Positions 13,148-26,232 are shown, counted from the stretch's first letter. The stretch: DNA of 64,000 bases from Siphlonurus alternatus (GCA_949825025.1 OX463781.1:48992317-49056316); one strand, 5' to 3'. Program-made: numbers and translations. The notes: a model not told the origin generated them from the sequence alone.

Positions 13148-13994
13148 GTATGTACTGGCAAATCGAGTTACGTTTCTGCTCACATGTTCTATATGGAACG
13201 TAAAATATCCATGCAAACTTCGTATCTGGAAAGGTTAATTGGAAAGGTAACTAAATTATAAATTAAATTAAAAATTAGCTAATTAGATAAATGTCTAGTT
13301 TTAATGAATTTAAAGTTATTTAGATTAAAGTATGTTTTTTTCAAAGGGCAAGTGAAATTTTAAAAACACGCTACATTATTTAAATGTACGTTATACTAAA
13401 ATTTCGGAAGATCATAATATGTGGAATATCTATATAGCCATCAAGTCTATTTTTATAAAGCGTAATTTTTTTATAAACTTATAAGTATGGGCGTACATAA
13501 AATATGAAAACCTATAACAATATAAATAACCATAAAAATATCTCATTAATTTTCCGCTACTTACAGATTATAAATTTTTATTTATTATAATAATATTCAT
13601 TGAAATTTATTCTTGCATAAAATAAGTTTTAGTAGATAACATTATATATAGCTTTAAAAAGAAAATCTACTTACGTTGAAAAGGCTGATTATAGGCACCA
13701 AGTCAGCTATGATCTTCGTCTGATCTCTCCCTCACAGAACGGAGCAAAGCTGGAATGTAGCAGGGAATACCTGACGTTGCACTTCTTTTATTAGGGGATT
13801 GTGTACATACGTTCAATATTGTGCCTTGCGGGCGGAGGCAGCTAACATTCAATTAGAACATCACTCCGACTACACATGATAGAATGTTTGAGAATTTTTA
13901 CATTTATATTGCTGTTGATGTTTGATTTTCTATCAAGAACAAGCATAATATATAATATATATGGAGTGTAGTTCAGTAAATGAAAAGAGACAAG

Positions 13995-14125
13995 ATAGGT
14001 GTGTTCGTAAATACACAATCAGAAATAATCTATTATTATTGATGAACCTTCTGAACATGGAACATATATAAGGGTCATCAATAATAATCGATTATTTTTT
14101 ATTGTGTATTTACGAACAGACCTAT
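13995..14125. mobile_element. Near-perfect hairpin element, family G
   Basis: A left arm of about 56 bases starts ATAGGTGTGTTCGTAAATAC. It pairs almost perfectly with the right arm, whose reverse complement starts ATAGGTCTGTTCGTAAATAC. The loop is about 20 bases (around ACATGGAACATATATA). Both arms contain ATTATTATTGATGA or its inverse. It could be a MITE relic or, if transcribed, a long stem-loop RNA resembling a microRNA-type precursor. I saw no second copy. Confidence 0.65.
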
Positions 14126-15649
14126 TATTTTAAATTTAAAACACATGATGTAAGTTGTTATTTGCTTGAAATTATTCTTTTCATCAAGAAATAATTTTTA
14201 TGTTTTCTTACTGAACAACTTTTATTTTTGTTTAACTTCGCTGATTGATTTCTCTACTTCGTAATTTTGTCCATAAATTGTAAGTAGTACCTACCCTTTG
14301 AAACAAGATTTTTACAAGCATTTATTTACTAATTTTTATTAAATTTCTATGTGATTAAATTTTTATTTGTATGTACATATTTTTTGGGGTAACTTACAAA
14401 AGTTATTTTTCTAAAAGGTTCAAAGCAATAGAGCGTAAATAATTTTTTTTCAGTACCCATCATAACATTTTGCTATAAAATTCCATCAATTTTACCGCAA
14501 GATTCAATTTCGAGCGGCCTCTTTAATCCCATTAGAAACTTCAAAAGGCTCTCATCTCGAAGATTACTGACTGGCCGTCTCAAAGAAACCGTCGCTCTTT
14601 TTTTTTTTATTATAATTAATAGAAGCAGCAAAAGCATAATCTCCCAGCAACCCCTTTCTTCCCTCATTTTCTTTTGCCCAAGTCAATTAAAAACGATATA
14701 CGTTTGATTCTACCAAACACCCACAAAATCATTGTTATTGAGCTTTATGATGGATACATTAAACAAAGGATGAAATTATTTGCAATAAAAGTTTATAAAT
14801 TAATTTTATCAAAACTATTTCTTAATAATAAAACTCAGCATATACGTACATAGAGCTAAACCACATCAATGGGAAATTCTTGCATGTATGAAAAATCCCC
14901 AACATTGTACTCTCTTTTGCCCCGTCTGCAGGAATTTCGGAGAAGATTATATCTCTTTGAGAAACGCTATAGTGTTTGCTTATAATTTATAATATGTACG
15001 ATGTTCAAATGAATCAAATTACATGTTTGATCCATATGTTTACTTAGGTATTAATAAATGATAACATTCAAAGCCAAATCTAATTTGATACAACCACGTA
15101 CCTGTTTATTTCTTGAGTCTGCTCCAAACTGGGGTTAACATACCCTTGTTATTCGCCCAGGAACCACCGCCAAATCAGCCTCTCAAGCATATACGCAATT
15201 TGAACAGCCAGCTCGTTTGCTAACAATGTTTTCCGAGCATTTCATTATAATATATTATACTTTTACAAAAAAAACTCAACTTATTTAAAGATGTGATTTT
15301 TTTAGAAAAAACTTTTTCTTTAAGGAAATTTTACGTTTTATTTCTTACGAACAAAGGAATTATTTTAATAAGCCTTCTATTATATTATGTATAATAAGGA
15401 TATATAGACTTAATTTAAGTAGCAAAACTTACGGTTCAAGTAACATTATATATACCATTTTATACTTTCTATTTATTTTCTCTTATTTCTACCCTCATTT
15501 CTTTTTTCCTGGTATTTTTTTTTCTGGAGAGTAATCCTGCCCATCACAAGTCACGCAGAAAAGATTGGAAGGAGAAAAAAAAAAAGTAACGCCCTTTCTT
15601 TTACTACACCTAGCGGCTGCTTGTCTTCTTCTTATTTCAATAAAAGTGG
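14126..15649. other. AT-rich non-coding stretch
   Basis: No open frame, repeat copy or RNA gene recognised. It contains long A- and T-runs only. Confidence 0.5.
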
Positions 15650-15842
15650 AGGCAGCCATGCAGGTGAACAGTCCTAAATCGAGTGTCTACCTTGTGGCGC
15701 GGAGAAAGGGTGCGTGAGTTACGAGATGGCCTCTTTGCGTGCCTCATCCCGCGGGACCACCCCCTGTGGGCTAGAATTCACCGGCGTGCAGCTCTCGTTT
15801 GCTTGCAAATGTCCCTCTCTCTCTAGACACGTTTCTATCTAG
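15650..15842 (+). other. GC-rich island with a 38-codon ORF
   Basis: This is one of the few GC-rich patches upstream of the secreted-protein exon. An ATG at 15726 (G at -3, G at +4, a good initiation context) opens 38 codons to TAG at 15840-15842, a Ser/Cys-containing peptide starting MASLRASSRGTTPCG. A shorter ORF starts at 15658. I know of no homolog. The island may instead be a promoter or enhancer core. Confidence 0.2.
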
Positions 15843-16568
15843 GATGACATTTTTTTTTTCTTTTTTTTAGTTTTATTATTCTCTATTTTTTTGCCTTCTT
15901 ATTGTTCTTTTCCAAGTCACCGAATTTTACTGCTATTTCTTACTAAAAGTTACCCCATACTCACAACACAAGATGTCTATTGGTAGAAACAAGTTAAATA
16001 AAAAAATGAGATTTTATACATAAACTTGGTTGCCAAAACATTGACTTTTTTGTTTGTTGTGGAGGGAAACAAAAAAAATGATGTTTAAGCTTGTTTTGCT
16101 TATTTGAATTTTGTCTTGAACATCCGTCGCTTAACCAGACATAACAATGCATGTTACTTGTGAGGGGAACACAATTTAGAACGTCTTTACTTTATTCGGC
16201 TTGTTTTTTGTTTGATAAGTTACTGCACATACATTATGATTAAACAAATATTTATAAAAATAGCACACGAATTATACGTAAAGGAAGTGACTAACTCATT
16301 TGTTTTGCTACTCGTTAATTAGCCGCTAACTTCAAACACTTTTTTTCTTCAGTGACAAAATAAATAAAGATTTCTTTTTATGTATATGCTAGGAAAAAAT
16401 TCACTTAATTTATGATACAAGAACTGAAAATAAATTCATATTTTTTATAATTTAAAACATAAATTCAATTTTTTTTATCGAATTCAAGCTAATTAGTATG
16501 TGCTTGTTAATTATTTTTGTCTTAACTTAATGTTCTGTGTCCGGGGAGTATAACCTCAAGTGTGTTGA

Positions 16569-16602
16569 TATATAAAAAGACGGGAGCAAATATAACAGTT
16601 TG
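16569..16602 (+). promoter_or_regulatory. Candidate TATA plus initiator core promoter
   Basis: TATATAAAAAG begins at 16569. An initiator-like TAACAGTTTG places an A at 16597, so the TATA element sits about 28 bases upstream, which is the normal spacing. TATA-like strings are common in AT-rich DNA. The call rests on the spacing and on the GC-rich sequence with a splice donor that follows. It would drive transcription rightward, towards the exon at 21.25 kb. Confidence 0.25.
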
Positions 16603-16712
16603 TAATGCAAGTGTTTAAATCGAACACTCCCTTGTCGTGAGTCAAGGTATTTCCCTCTTAATTAGCGACGTTTGGAGCTGCGACGTCGCGGCGACAGAGC
16701 GCTCGATCGCCG
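16597..16712 (+). other. Candidate non-coding leader exon
   Basis: The sequence downstream of the putative TSS changes from AT-rich to GC-rich (GCTGCGACGTCGCGGCGAC near 16676-16694). It ends at a good donor, CGCCG|GTAAGC, with exon end at 16712. No useful ORF is present, so it would be 5' UTR. The next plausible acceptor on the same strand before coding sequence is at 21250, giving a leader intron of about 4.5 kb. The joining is inference. Confidence 0.25.
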
Positions 16713-19700
16713 GTAAGCCCGCACCTGTGTGTCCTCGGTGAAATATCTTCACGTCCACCGCCACTAATCCGTCTTATTAAATATTTTAACTAACACTAAT
16801 GAGCTGGCTAACTTTGGATCGTACACAAATGTTCATAATTATTTTTTATGTCCTTATTTAATAATAAATATTAATTAAATGGTCAAACTATCTCAAATTA
16901 TGTTGATGAAACGTCATTTCGACTTTTTAGGTTTGTTTTTCACTAATTTTAATAATTTTCATTTACATGTTATTTATGGCATGCCTTGTTTGAAAAGCTG
17001 TGTTGCTCTTTCACGTTTTGTTTAAATCAACAACATGATACTTTATGAAGCTGTGCAGGGAAAATATAAACTATCGATATCATACGTGATATTTGTATAT
17101 TATATATATGAGTATTTCATATAAAAATATCACATATCCATATAAACTATAAATAAATATAATATACTGTACATGCAGTACTGTATACTATACAACAACA
17201 CATTTCTTCTGGTCAAACCGTCATATTATATTACAATATTATTTGCATGCCCTTTGTGCATTGCAACACACATAGAAGTATAACTCAACAACAGTGCACT
17301 GCATTCACATGACAGTACATTAATTTATTGTCACTTGGATCTCCACACATTGACTGATCTGATACTGACGACAATTAGTTGTTCTCAAGAAAAGTTACCA
17401 ACTTTCTTCTTCTGGTCAGCGAGAGTGCATTTTTCTTGGCCACTATTGACGTGGGCTATTTGTCCTCAGACTGATCTTTCGCTCCCGCTTGATCCGCCAA
17501 ACTTACAAACAAAAACAGTCCTCTCTCAATCTTTCGCCCCTATCTCAGTTTTTTTTTATATAAAAGTGTTAAAATTGAATTCAATTGATGTTTGATGACC
17601 ATAGCGCAGTGTACATTTATTTAAAACGTATATAACATATCAGTAATATTTAGATATACAGTATATATAAATATGCATGCGAATCAGGAACAATAAAAAA
17701 CTAGTTTGAATTCACGACTAGTTAGAAATACAACGTCATTTTGTTCGGCAAACTTACATTCTGCTTTTTCTGATCCGCGCGGCGTTCGAGCATGATTTTA
17801 CATTTCGTCTTTTATTTTTGGTTCAGAGAATGAACACGGGAGTCAGGTGACTGACTTCAATGACTATTGGCTTCTTTAAGAGAGAGATGGTGGCTGCAGC
17901 ATGAGCATGGTTGGGTGGCGCTTCCGTCGGGCCGAGCACGGATTGAAATCATTCTGTGGGGAAAGAATAAGGGAAAAGTTGTGACGACGATTGAAAGAGC
18001 AAATTCCCTGCCCCCCATTTGTGCGGGAGGGTCGCAACCCCTGCTACACTGGGGATATATACTGACTTGCCTCTTTCTTTAATAGCTTTCAATCGTTTGG
18101 CATGCAAAGCTCTTCTCAGCATAGCTGCAGGCACACAATAACATGGTTTGTATGCAAGGAATATCGCCGTCAAATTGCACTTCCGCTGAGAATCCATTCA
18201 CACCTCGCAACTTTAACATGGAATATAAACCGACTCTGATTCAAATGTAATGAAAGAAAAATTTTTGCTCATTTGCTTCGTTTTAGAATTAAAATCGTGA
18301 TGCCAATTTAATATATTTCAAAAATCCTTGACATAATTATTATACTGTACTACTGCATAATATATGATTTTTTTTTTAATTTTGATTAATGCATTATTTT
18401 TTCTCTATTGTTTAACAAATAGTTGGATTTAAAATTGATATCATACTTTATTTTAATTGACTACCGTGTAAATTGGTTTGCAGGGACTGTATTTTTTTTT
18501 AAATATTTTATTTTGATTACTTGTTTTTTATATATAAAAGTCACTAATAAGCTGAAATGAATATCGCTTTTTCAATAATGGACGGCGGTCACTTTGTTTC
18601 GGACACCCTCATTATACGAAAACCCGTCACAATCTAAATTAAATTGTTTTTATATTTAAAACTCGTGTATCGATTAATTAAGACTGGTCCAGCTTCCATC
18701 TTGTTCAGCCTGGGGCCGTCATGTTTATTATTTTTTGTGTGTTGGTGGAGGTAGCGTGCGGCGCATGTTAAGTTGAAGACCAAGCATGTGGTACTACACG
18801 CACACCAAATCAAATTTGCAGCATCTGCCTACGTTTTCACGTGTGTCATCATGTTTTTAATGCAAGATCTTTTTATCAAATAATTTACAAGTGCTCACAA
18901 TGTTCTTATTTCCATGTAAAATAATTATAATTCATAACATGCAACTTATTGATGTGATATTTTGCATTCTCATTGATATTAAATTTTCACTTTTCGCGAG
19001 TAATAAAAAATTTAAGTATGAAACATATACGTTATATATGCAGTGTCTTTTTGCATTATTATACACATTTTCTTCTGTACGTTTTGTAACTTTAATCTCT
19101 TTACATATCAATTAGTGATTCTAACTATATATATATAATATATTATTAAAGTTAAAATATAGAATCGCTAATTGATAAGTATATAATATATACTGCAGTA
19201 TCTCGATAAAGTTGGTTATTATATAAAGTTTCATTATTTATTTATGAAGTCAAGTCTGGTGTATAATGATTTTCTTCGATTCAGTTACATTATTAAATAC
19301 CTGAAGTTTATATTAAATATAAGATTTCACGTCTGTTTTGAAATCTACATTATACTACAATGTTAGAACGATATTATTAAACTTATAGTCCAGAATGAAA
19401 TGCGGAGTAATTTTGTAAATATAAATTGGACGGTTCTTTTGAAGTGAGCACGAATTATGGCTCTGGTTTTCCTACATAATTGAGTTGTCCCGAGCGGCAT
19501 ACTAATTGACGTAATACAAAAAAATGAAGTCGTCCTTCTAGTTTATGTAAATAGATCGTTAGTATCGAAAAATTTAATGTTTTTTTAAATCTCAATTAAA
19601 ATTTTAACTATTTATGTATTATAATAATTAATTATTTCAAACCAATGTAACATTATAAAAATTAATTTATTTATAAAATATATATTATAGAGCTTAATTG

Positions 19701-21250
19701 CAATCAAATATAAAAGCTTACGTATCGTAATTTATGTATAATATGATATTGTATAATACAAAATTATTTTTCTACTTCAATTATTTTGTTTATATTTTAA
19801 ATTAAAGTTGAAAAGCGTATAAATATACTAATTATAATTTAATATTTTATTTATATAAAATAAATGAGCGTTAATTTAATTAAATAATATTTATATAGAA
19901 TTATTTCGTTATATCATTTGACCTATATAATGTTAATGTAAAAACACACTTAATATTCAAAAGAATAAGTTCAGTAAAGAGAATAAGTTTGCTTTGTGAT
20001 AAAAACGGAAGATGCTCCTCCGTACAAAGCTGAGTTATGTAATAAGACATGAAATCAAATCATCACTTTCTGCCGAGTTAATTTAATCACAAGACTCCTC
20101 CGTGACAAAGACGTGATTGCATTAAACACAAAGGTGACCTCGCGACTTGATTGCGCAACTTCGCTAAATAATATCACGCTACTACACTCGCTCCAACTAC
20201 AAAAAGCTAAAAATCACAGTATACACTCGCTCGAATTCTATAGTAACTACACCGTCGCTCTAATGAATACATGCTAAAAATCACAGAACAGCCACTCTAA
20301 TGAATTCAGCCAGATGTAACATGATGCTTGAGAACTCGCTAAGGCTGAAACTTTGCAGAGAAACTATCAATGTACCAAATGCGTTATCAGACCTAATTTG
20401 GAGAGGGGGGGGGGGTCGGATATTTTTATCTTTGTTATAGGGGTTGTTGTGCTTACATGGATGACCGTTTATTTATAATATTTATTATATTTCGCATCAA
20501 AAATACAATTTATTGCAAAACTGCTGCAGTGTTATATTGTGTCTGCCTGACTTCCGGTTTATTTCCAGGGAACCTTAAACTTTCTCAACTGTATTCTGTC
20601 ACAAGTTTACCTAGAAGACAAAATAAATGCATATTTTTAGATGCAAGTCAAAACAGAGCGACTTTATTTACTGTTACACTAGAATTCATTTCATTTTGTT
20701 ATTTACTTATTATTTTCATGCAGCCAGCTGAATTTGCATATAGCGTTGTCATGGCATTCAATTTATAATTCTGTGTTTATGCATTTGCAAATACGGAATA
20801 TAATTATTTATATTACTTATAGCTATGATATATAACCAAGCAAGTGTGTAACGTAGCAAGGTATACAAAGTTTGTTATTCGAACAAATGAGAAAACAGTA
20901 GTACGTGCTGTCTGATATTGCTTTCATAAAAATATCTTCGATATTGCAAGTAAATGGGCATGATATTACAGAGAAGGAAATGTTTTACAGAAAAAAAACG
21001 AAAAAGAAACAGCCATGCAAAATAAATACTGTATTATTTTTCTAGGTGTCATGTATTAGAAATTTTAATGTATAATTTATCATGTTCGAATTCTCAATAT
21101 TAAATTATGTTTCCTCTAATCTCGCTGCATTATAATTATTTATATAGAATTTTAAATAGAAAAATAGTGCATAGATTGGGAATGCGAAGAGATTAAAAAT
21201 ATATTATGTTATTTGTGTGATCACTCGACTCGTTACTGTGATTTCCTCAG
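16713..21250 (+). other. Putative leader intron, AT-rich
   Basis: If the leader exon is real, this is its intron. It contains a GC-richer non-coding block at about 17830-18140, a short hairpin at 19106-19177, a patch at 20170-20300 with GCTAAAAATCACAG twice, and a G-run near 20405. The short frames here (up to about 103 codons) are not convincing. Confidence 0.3.
19106..19177. repeat. Short inverted repeat
   Basis: TATCAATTAGTGATTCTA at 19106 is mirrored by AGAATCGCTAATTGATA ending at 19177, a stem of about 17 pairs with one mismatch. The loop is AT-rich and about 37 bases. No second copy was noticed. Confidence 0.5.
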
Positions 21251-21564
21251 TCCGTATTGATGTGTCCTCCCTGTCAATCACCCTGATGGTCACCCCTAAG
21301 TGTGCGGCCACCCCCAAAGATAATCCCCCTATTCAACAAGGCTGTAGCTGGAGGCGGCGCGCGATGTCTGGGGAACTAACTCCGAACTCACACGAAGTTT
21401 CACGAATGAAACCGCTTGAGAGCCTGTTTGTATCCAACAGCGGCAGAGCCAGTCGCCTGTGGTTCCGCGTCGGTAGAGTCGTGTCTTTCAGATCTTCCGT
21501 CATATCATCTCGTACATGTGTGCCGTGTTTTAATTGTGGTCCAAGTACCAGAACAATAATCATT
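21251..21564 (+). other. 5' UTR part of the signal-peptide exon
   Basis: ATTTCCTCAG ending at 21250 is a good 3' splice site, and the sequence then becomes markedly GC-richer up to the ATG at 21565. Frame +1 stays open through this stretch back to 21217, so a longer N-terminus is formally possible. However, it would place the hydrophobic signal sequence internally. I take it as UTR. Alternatively transcription starts here, since CAGTC strings resembling an initiator occur at 21249 and 21450. Confidence 0.35.
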
Positions 21565-21715
21565 ATGCGTTTGCTGGGCTTGCTGAGAGTGGCCCTGCTG
21601 GCCTGCGTGCTGGTCGAGCTGGGTCTTCCCGGCGCGGTCTTGGCCGAGAATCACTTCGGGGGGCTGTACTACGAGGCCCCGTGCTGCGGCCACCATCATG
21701 TCCGCCACCACCGAG
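21565..21715 (+). CDS. First coding exon of a secreted protein (partial, family unknown)
   Basis: This is the most credible coding sequence in the window. The ATG at 21565 has A at -3. Residues 1-27 form a textbook signal peptide: Arg2, a Leu/Val/Ala-rich core, Pro22-Gly23 before the cut, and a Val-Leu-Ala cleavage motif predicted to cut after Ala27. The mature part starts ENHFGGLYYEAP, then Cys40-Cys41-Gly and a His cluster (H43-45, H48-49) with Arg47 and Arg50. The exon ends after one base of codon 51 at a consensus donor, GAG|GTAGGT, so the following intron is phase 1. High GC and Leu codons CTG/GTG/CTC contrast with the surroundings. The protein is exported or membrane-anchored; whether it is a ligand, matrix protein or receptor cannot be told from 50 residues. 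Continuing past the donor, the frame reads 41 more codons to 21840, but these look intronic. No downstream coding exon was recognised in the remaining 42 kb. Confidence 0.6.
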
Positions 21716-22914
21716 GTAGGTCGGGGCTCGAACCGGGACGTAAACAAACTTGGAATGTTAACGAACGGCCGCGTGGAATTTTTTTATTAACGTCATTCAT
21801 TATTTGTAAAATGTTCTCAGAAATATATTCTTTCGCGTAGGATATAAAATATTTGTTGCATTGTCAAGTATTTTTATTATTTAAATTACTAATTTTGTGT
21901 GCGAAATATGAGATAGGGCTATAAAATTATATTCCATTATTGAAATGGAGTTTTAATAGTTGCTTCCTCAAAATTGGGGGACGGAACATGAGTCATGCAG
22001 TCGATTGAGTTTCAGTTATTGCGGAACGATCGCCAATATCGTTCATTGTAGTACGCAACGTATATCTTGTTGCAAGGTACATTTCAGCCGGAGTTAAATT
22101 TCTCTATCACAACTCCGCAATCTCGTGTAAACAATTCTTGGTCGATAAAGTAAACACACAAGTTTGATTTTATCTGTAAAAAAGGCGTCGTGTAATGTTT
22201 AAATTACGTTGTGTGTTTTTACTGCATTTCAATTCGGAATAACGTTTGAATGTTGTGTGTTTATCTTTCAAACAAATTATGGCATTGAAATATACAAATC
22301 GAAACGATTTTGTTTTAATTCGTTATTTTGTTGTCATTCAGTAGCTGATCGTAATAGTCTTAAGTGCAATCCTAATTGTTGATAACAACATTTGCAATTT
22401 TGAGTTATAATAATGAATTAAATCCCAAATGCAGTATTCTGTCGATGGTTTAAAAGTTGACCGAATCACAACAACCAGGTAGCTGTGAGTACAGGTAACC
22501 AGACGGCGATGTGACACCGCAGCTATTCCCGCAGCACTCTGCAGTAGGTCGAGGGTGTCTGAAGTGCCACGCGCCTTCACACTTCCATTGTTTCAAGCGA
22601 CATTTTTTCTCCCTCATCATCAGTTCTCAGTGTCACCTTGGCTGCTTTGTTCGACCAATTAGGACGTGCTAATAATTTTACAATGATTTTTCTCAAGTTT
22701 TCGTGCCAAACCACAAAAGGTCAAGAAACTAAATTAAAACTTTGTCTCGCACGTCAGACATTCAAGAGTTTGCCAACATTTGTAAAATTTATAAAAAACA
22801 CGTTTGTCTGTTGTTTAGGTCTAGAAGAGGTTGCATGCAGCAATTTCCCCACTATGGAGATGTAAGCTGAAGATCCCTGATTTTTTGCAAATTTCCAGTT
22901 TTTTAATTCATAAA
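21716..22914 (+). other. Start of the long putative intron
   Basis: The donor is followed by AT-rich DNA with no exon. The string GGGCTCGAACC just after the donor resembles an inverted tRNA B-box, but the flanking arms do not pair, so it is not a tRNA. Confidence 0.4.
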
Positions 22915-23044
22915 TGGTACACTCTTCGCCTTGGAAAATTTCCCACTTGCAGCGTTGTTAATCACCATGCCCTGTGTTATTCTTACGGGGCATGGTGATT
23001 AACAAGACCGAAAAAGGAAAATTTTCCGAGGCGACGACTGTACA
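22915..23044. mobile_element. Short fold-back element, family C copy 2
   Basis: The arms include GCCTTGGAAAATTTCCCAC, GTTGTTAATCACCATGCCC and the inverted GGGGCATGGTGATTAACAAG, with TTTTCCGAGGCGACGACTG then TACA at the right. It is the clearest hairpin of the family, about 130 bp. It has no coding capacity; the 82-codon minus-strand frame crossing it is an artefact. Confidence 0.75.
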
Positions 23045-25886
23045 TTCCAGTTATGTATCGAACCTGAAAAGTTTTTGAGCAAATTTTATTTTTTGCTAAA
23101 AAAACAAAACCGCAGAGCCTCAGTTTTCTCACCAAAGTAATGCTACATTTCGTTCGTTTGACGTCTCTATCTGGTGCAATTATGGCCGCCACGAGGTTGT
23201 TCCTCCAGCTCTTCAAGGTCTGACCACCCACGTGGCCGAGGAGAAAATTACAGGTTGTGGAACAACTGCATGCCGCTCGTAAACATTATATAGCTCCTCA
23301 TAAAATTTCTGGACTCTCAATTTTTAATTCATATTTTTTATTAATATATAACTTAATGTAGTTTAAAAGCTCTATAATGAATTTCGATCGGTTTGTGTTG
23401 GATAATTTTTATAAGATATTAATCGTGATGGAGTATTTAAATTCGAGGCTTAACACATTTTCAACTGTATTTTTTATACTGAGGGTCTTCGTTAATCTGA
23501 TGTTTTATGTTTTTTATATTCTCTTTTCTGTATTATCTACCTAAAGCTATACTATAATATATTATCCTTTGTATATATAAGGCATGGAGATATTATGTAA
23601 ATATATAATATACTCTGTATAGCAAGTTTCAGTATATATATTACGTAGGCCAACATTTTGTTCAATAATCACGTTTAGAATCGAGCAAGGTGTATAGGAT
23701 TTATTGTTTTACCCTATAGTGAGTTTAATTCTCGCGGCAGCCGGGCGCGGCGCTGACCGCTGCCCATCCCTCGGGCTCACTCGTAAATCGGCTCGCCTAC
23801 CTGAGCTACCTGCTCTAATGAACGACCGACACGATAAAAAAAAAAAAAGCATTTGCATTTTTACTCTCTTTACTTTCAAAGGAATATTTTAGAATTAAAA
23901 GAAAAAAATGTTATGAATATAAAATTTTATGATAAAATGTACTCACAAAAAATGGAACGATTTCTTTATTATAATATAGACATAATATAAATATCACTTT
24001 TTAATTTAGTTGTTGTAAATACGAACATCATCATTAATGAATGCATTAGTGCGGACAGTTGATCTGAAGATGTGTTGTTGCACGCGAGAGATGCGACGTG
24101 TTTCTTTATTGGCCGCCGATCTCGAAATGCCGCCGGCTGACTCTAATTAAAAGAACAAACCTGACTGCAAACAGATTCACTATCAGACCAAGTTATAAAG
24201 TTTAAGGTCGTTCACTGAAATATTTATAATAAAAAAATACGTTTTAGCATCACGATTTTTGTAATGTGTTATAAAACTCCCAATGAAAATAATAAGTAAC
24301 GCGAGCTACGATTTTTTTTTATGAAAGGAAAGGTATTATAGTAAGATTGTGGTTTTTGAAGGTTCAATTTTATTGCCGGCGAGTGTAATATCGTTGTTAT
24401 GAGAGGCTCCCCTCTCACAGGTAGCCAGGTGCAAAACGTTTACACCATCCTAACATATGGTACATCGCGGGCTCATTGGAACATCATCGTTACTCCATCC
24501 AATCAAAATTAACTACCAGTAACTTGGAACAAAAAAATTCCAAGGTGCTCAAGTGATGGATGAATATAAAAAAAAAAAATAGGAACCATTTCCTCCAAAA
24601 GATAATTAAGTCTTTGTTCTCACTAAAAGAAAATTGCTTTGTATATTTTACAAGAGGCATCACCAGGAAAACAAACAACAAAACATTATCTAGCATTGTT
24701 GTTAAAAACTTTGTGATACACAATTATTATTATTATTATATCATCGTTGCGTGTTTACTGCATTTTATAAGCTGCAGCTTTGTAATTATTTGAAATATAT
24801 TATGCAGGTATTATAAATTAAATGATGGAATAAATTAAAGTAATATTTCACTCACTAAAAGTTTTACCTGCATTATTATGTAATATAAAACAGAATTTTC
24901 CTTTTTGTACTGAAAGTCTAGGGGTGTAATTTGAAAAGCAGCAGCGGGGAATCTCGCTTGCTTGTGCAGCAAGGAGGGATTGCATTGTCGCCGCCATTGT
25001 TGCATATACATTGTTGTTCGCACCTGCGAAGTCCCGCTGTCTTTTTATTACAACAATCTTAATTTTGTTTTTACCTTCATTTAAAAAAAAGTAAACAAAT
25101 TATGAGATAATTTTTTGTGCAAAATTATTTTATGTTATAAAAAATTGTGTTAAAATATTCTTTGTAACTTCTGAATTTATTATGTGTATAAAAGTATCAT
25201 GGAGGGAGTCATTTATATTATGTAAATTTGTTGCAGAATTATTATTGTAATTAATTAAGACTTTCCGTGTATAAAGCATATTTATTTTGAAGATTACTGC
25301 AGTGATCCTGAAAATTTAAGACTTGAGTAATAAATTTTATATAGTGAAATGGTGCAGGATTATAATTTACCAAACGTTATTTAGAATATAAAACTAATGC
25401 AGTCTACCTGTAAATATATTTTTGTTACGACATAAAATAATTTTATAACTTTATAAAAAAAAAAACTTTACCTTTAAAATGTGTATAATAAATGTCCTGA
25501 AATTTAAGTATTTTGAAGATTATTACCCAAATATTGATGTAAACTTTATTATAATTTTTGCTGGTAATTTTTACTGGCCATAACTTCATGATATTTATGA
25601 ATGAGTATTTCTTATTTTATTATAATTTTCAATGAAATTTGATGTCTCCAAAAACGACACCTTATCCTATATGGCATTCACTAAACCGTTCAAGAGGAAT
25701 ATAATGTGCTCTCGTGTTACCTATTTTTTTTTTTTTTATCTCATATGTAGGTACTTGTTTCCCATGAATATTTTTAGGGTCGATAATAAAAAATAACAGG
25801 GCATCGTACGTTATGCGAGAAAATTGAAATTATTCGCGAGAAATTTCAGTTCGTACAATTTCATAACCTTCATGAAATTTTCATAG
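23045..25886. other. Putative intron segment, AT-rich
   Basis: It contains a compact GC-rich patch at about 23730-23835 and another at about 24060-24150, either of which could be a conserved regulatory element. No exon signals combine convincingly. Confidence 0.4.
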
Positions 25887-26112
25887 TTGGATAGAGGACC
25901 TCGAGTTTATTGTTTATTTTTTGAACCATCTAACAACTTCAAAATGAAGGGGAAAGACGCCGTGACGTCATAGTCTTTCCCAGTGCTTGCGTGTTGTATA
26001 TTTGCATGACTATGACGTCATAGATTTTTGTAACATGATTTGAAGGATGTTAGAAAGTTCAAAAAAATGTGAAAAAATATTGACAATTCAAAACTTCGTC
26101 AGGTCTATCCAA
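25887..26112. mobile_element. Fold-back element, family F copy 1
   Basis: Ends are TTGGATAGAGGACC (25887-25900) and GGTCTATCCAA (26102-26112). The arms carry inverted TGACGTCATAG motifs (TGACGTCA at 25963-25970 and 26013-26020) around a TTTGCATGACTATGACG core. The second copy, at 59.3-59.5 kb, shares the ends and CATGACTATGACGTCA. Confidence 0.7.
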
Positions 26113-26232
26113 TATAAAAAAAAAAATGTCCGTTGTTTTAATTTGTGTCAACGAGAGTCGATCGACAAGTGAGGCACCAGTTGTGACCATGAGTCAAGTG
26201 TGTGGCCTGCTGCTGTCAACAGCTCCTCGCGC

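Noticed and set aside
13125..13155. CAG|GTATGT considered as a third ratchet site
   Set aside because: The preceding bases lack a pyrimidine tract, so it works only as a donor.
21217..21564. In-frame upstream extension adding 116 residues before the signal peptide
   Set aside because: It would bury the signal sequence; an acceptor at 21250 cuts through it and the added residues look like translated UTR.
21720..21745. Inverted tRNA B-box-like GGGCTCGAACC
   Set aside because: Flanking bases do not form a T-arm, and no A-box or acceptor stem is present.
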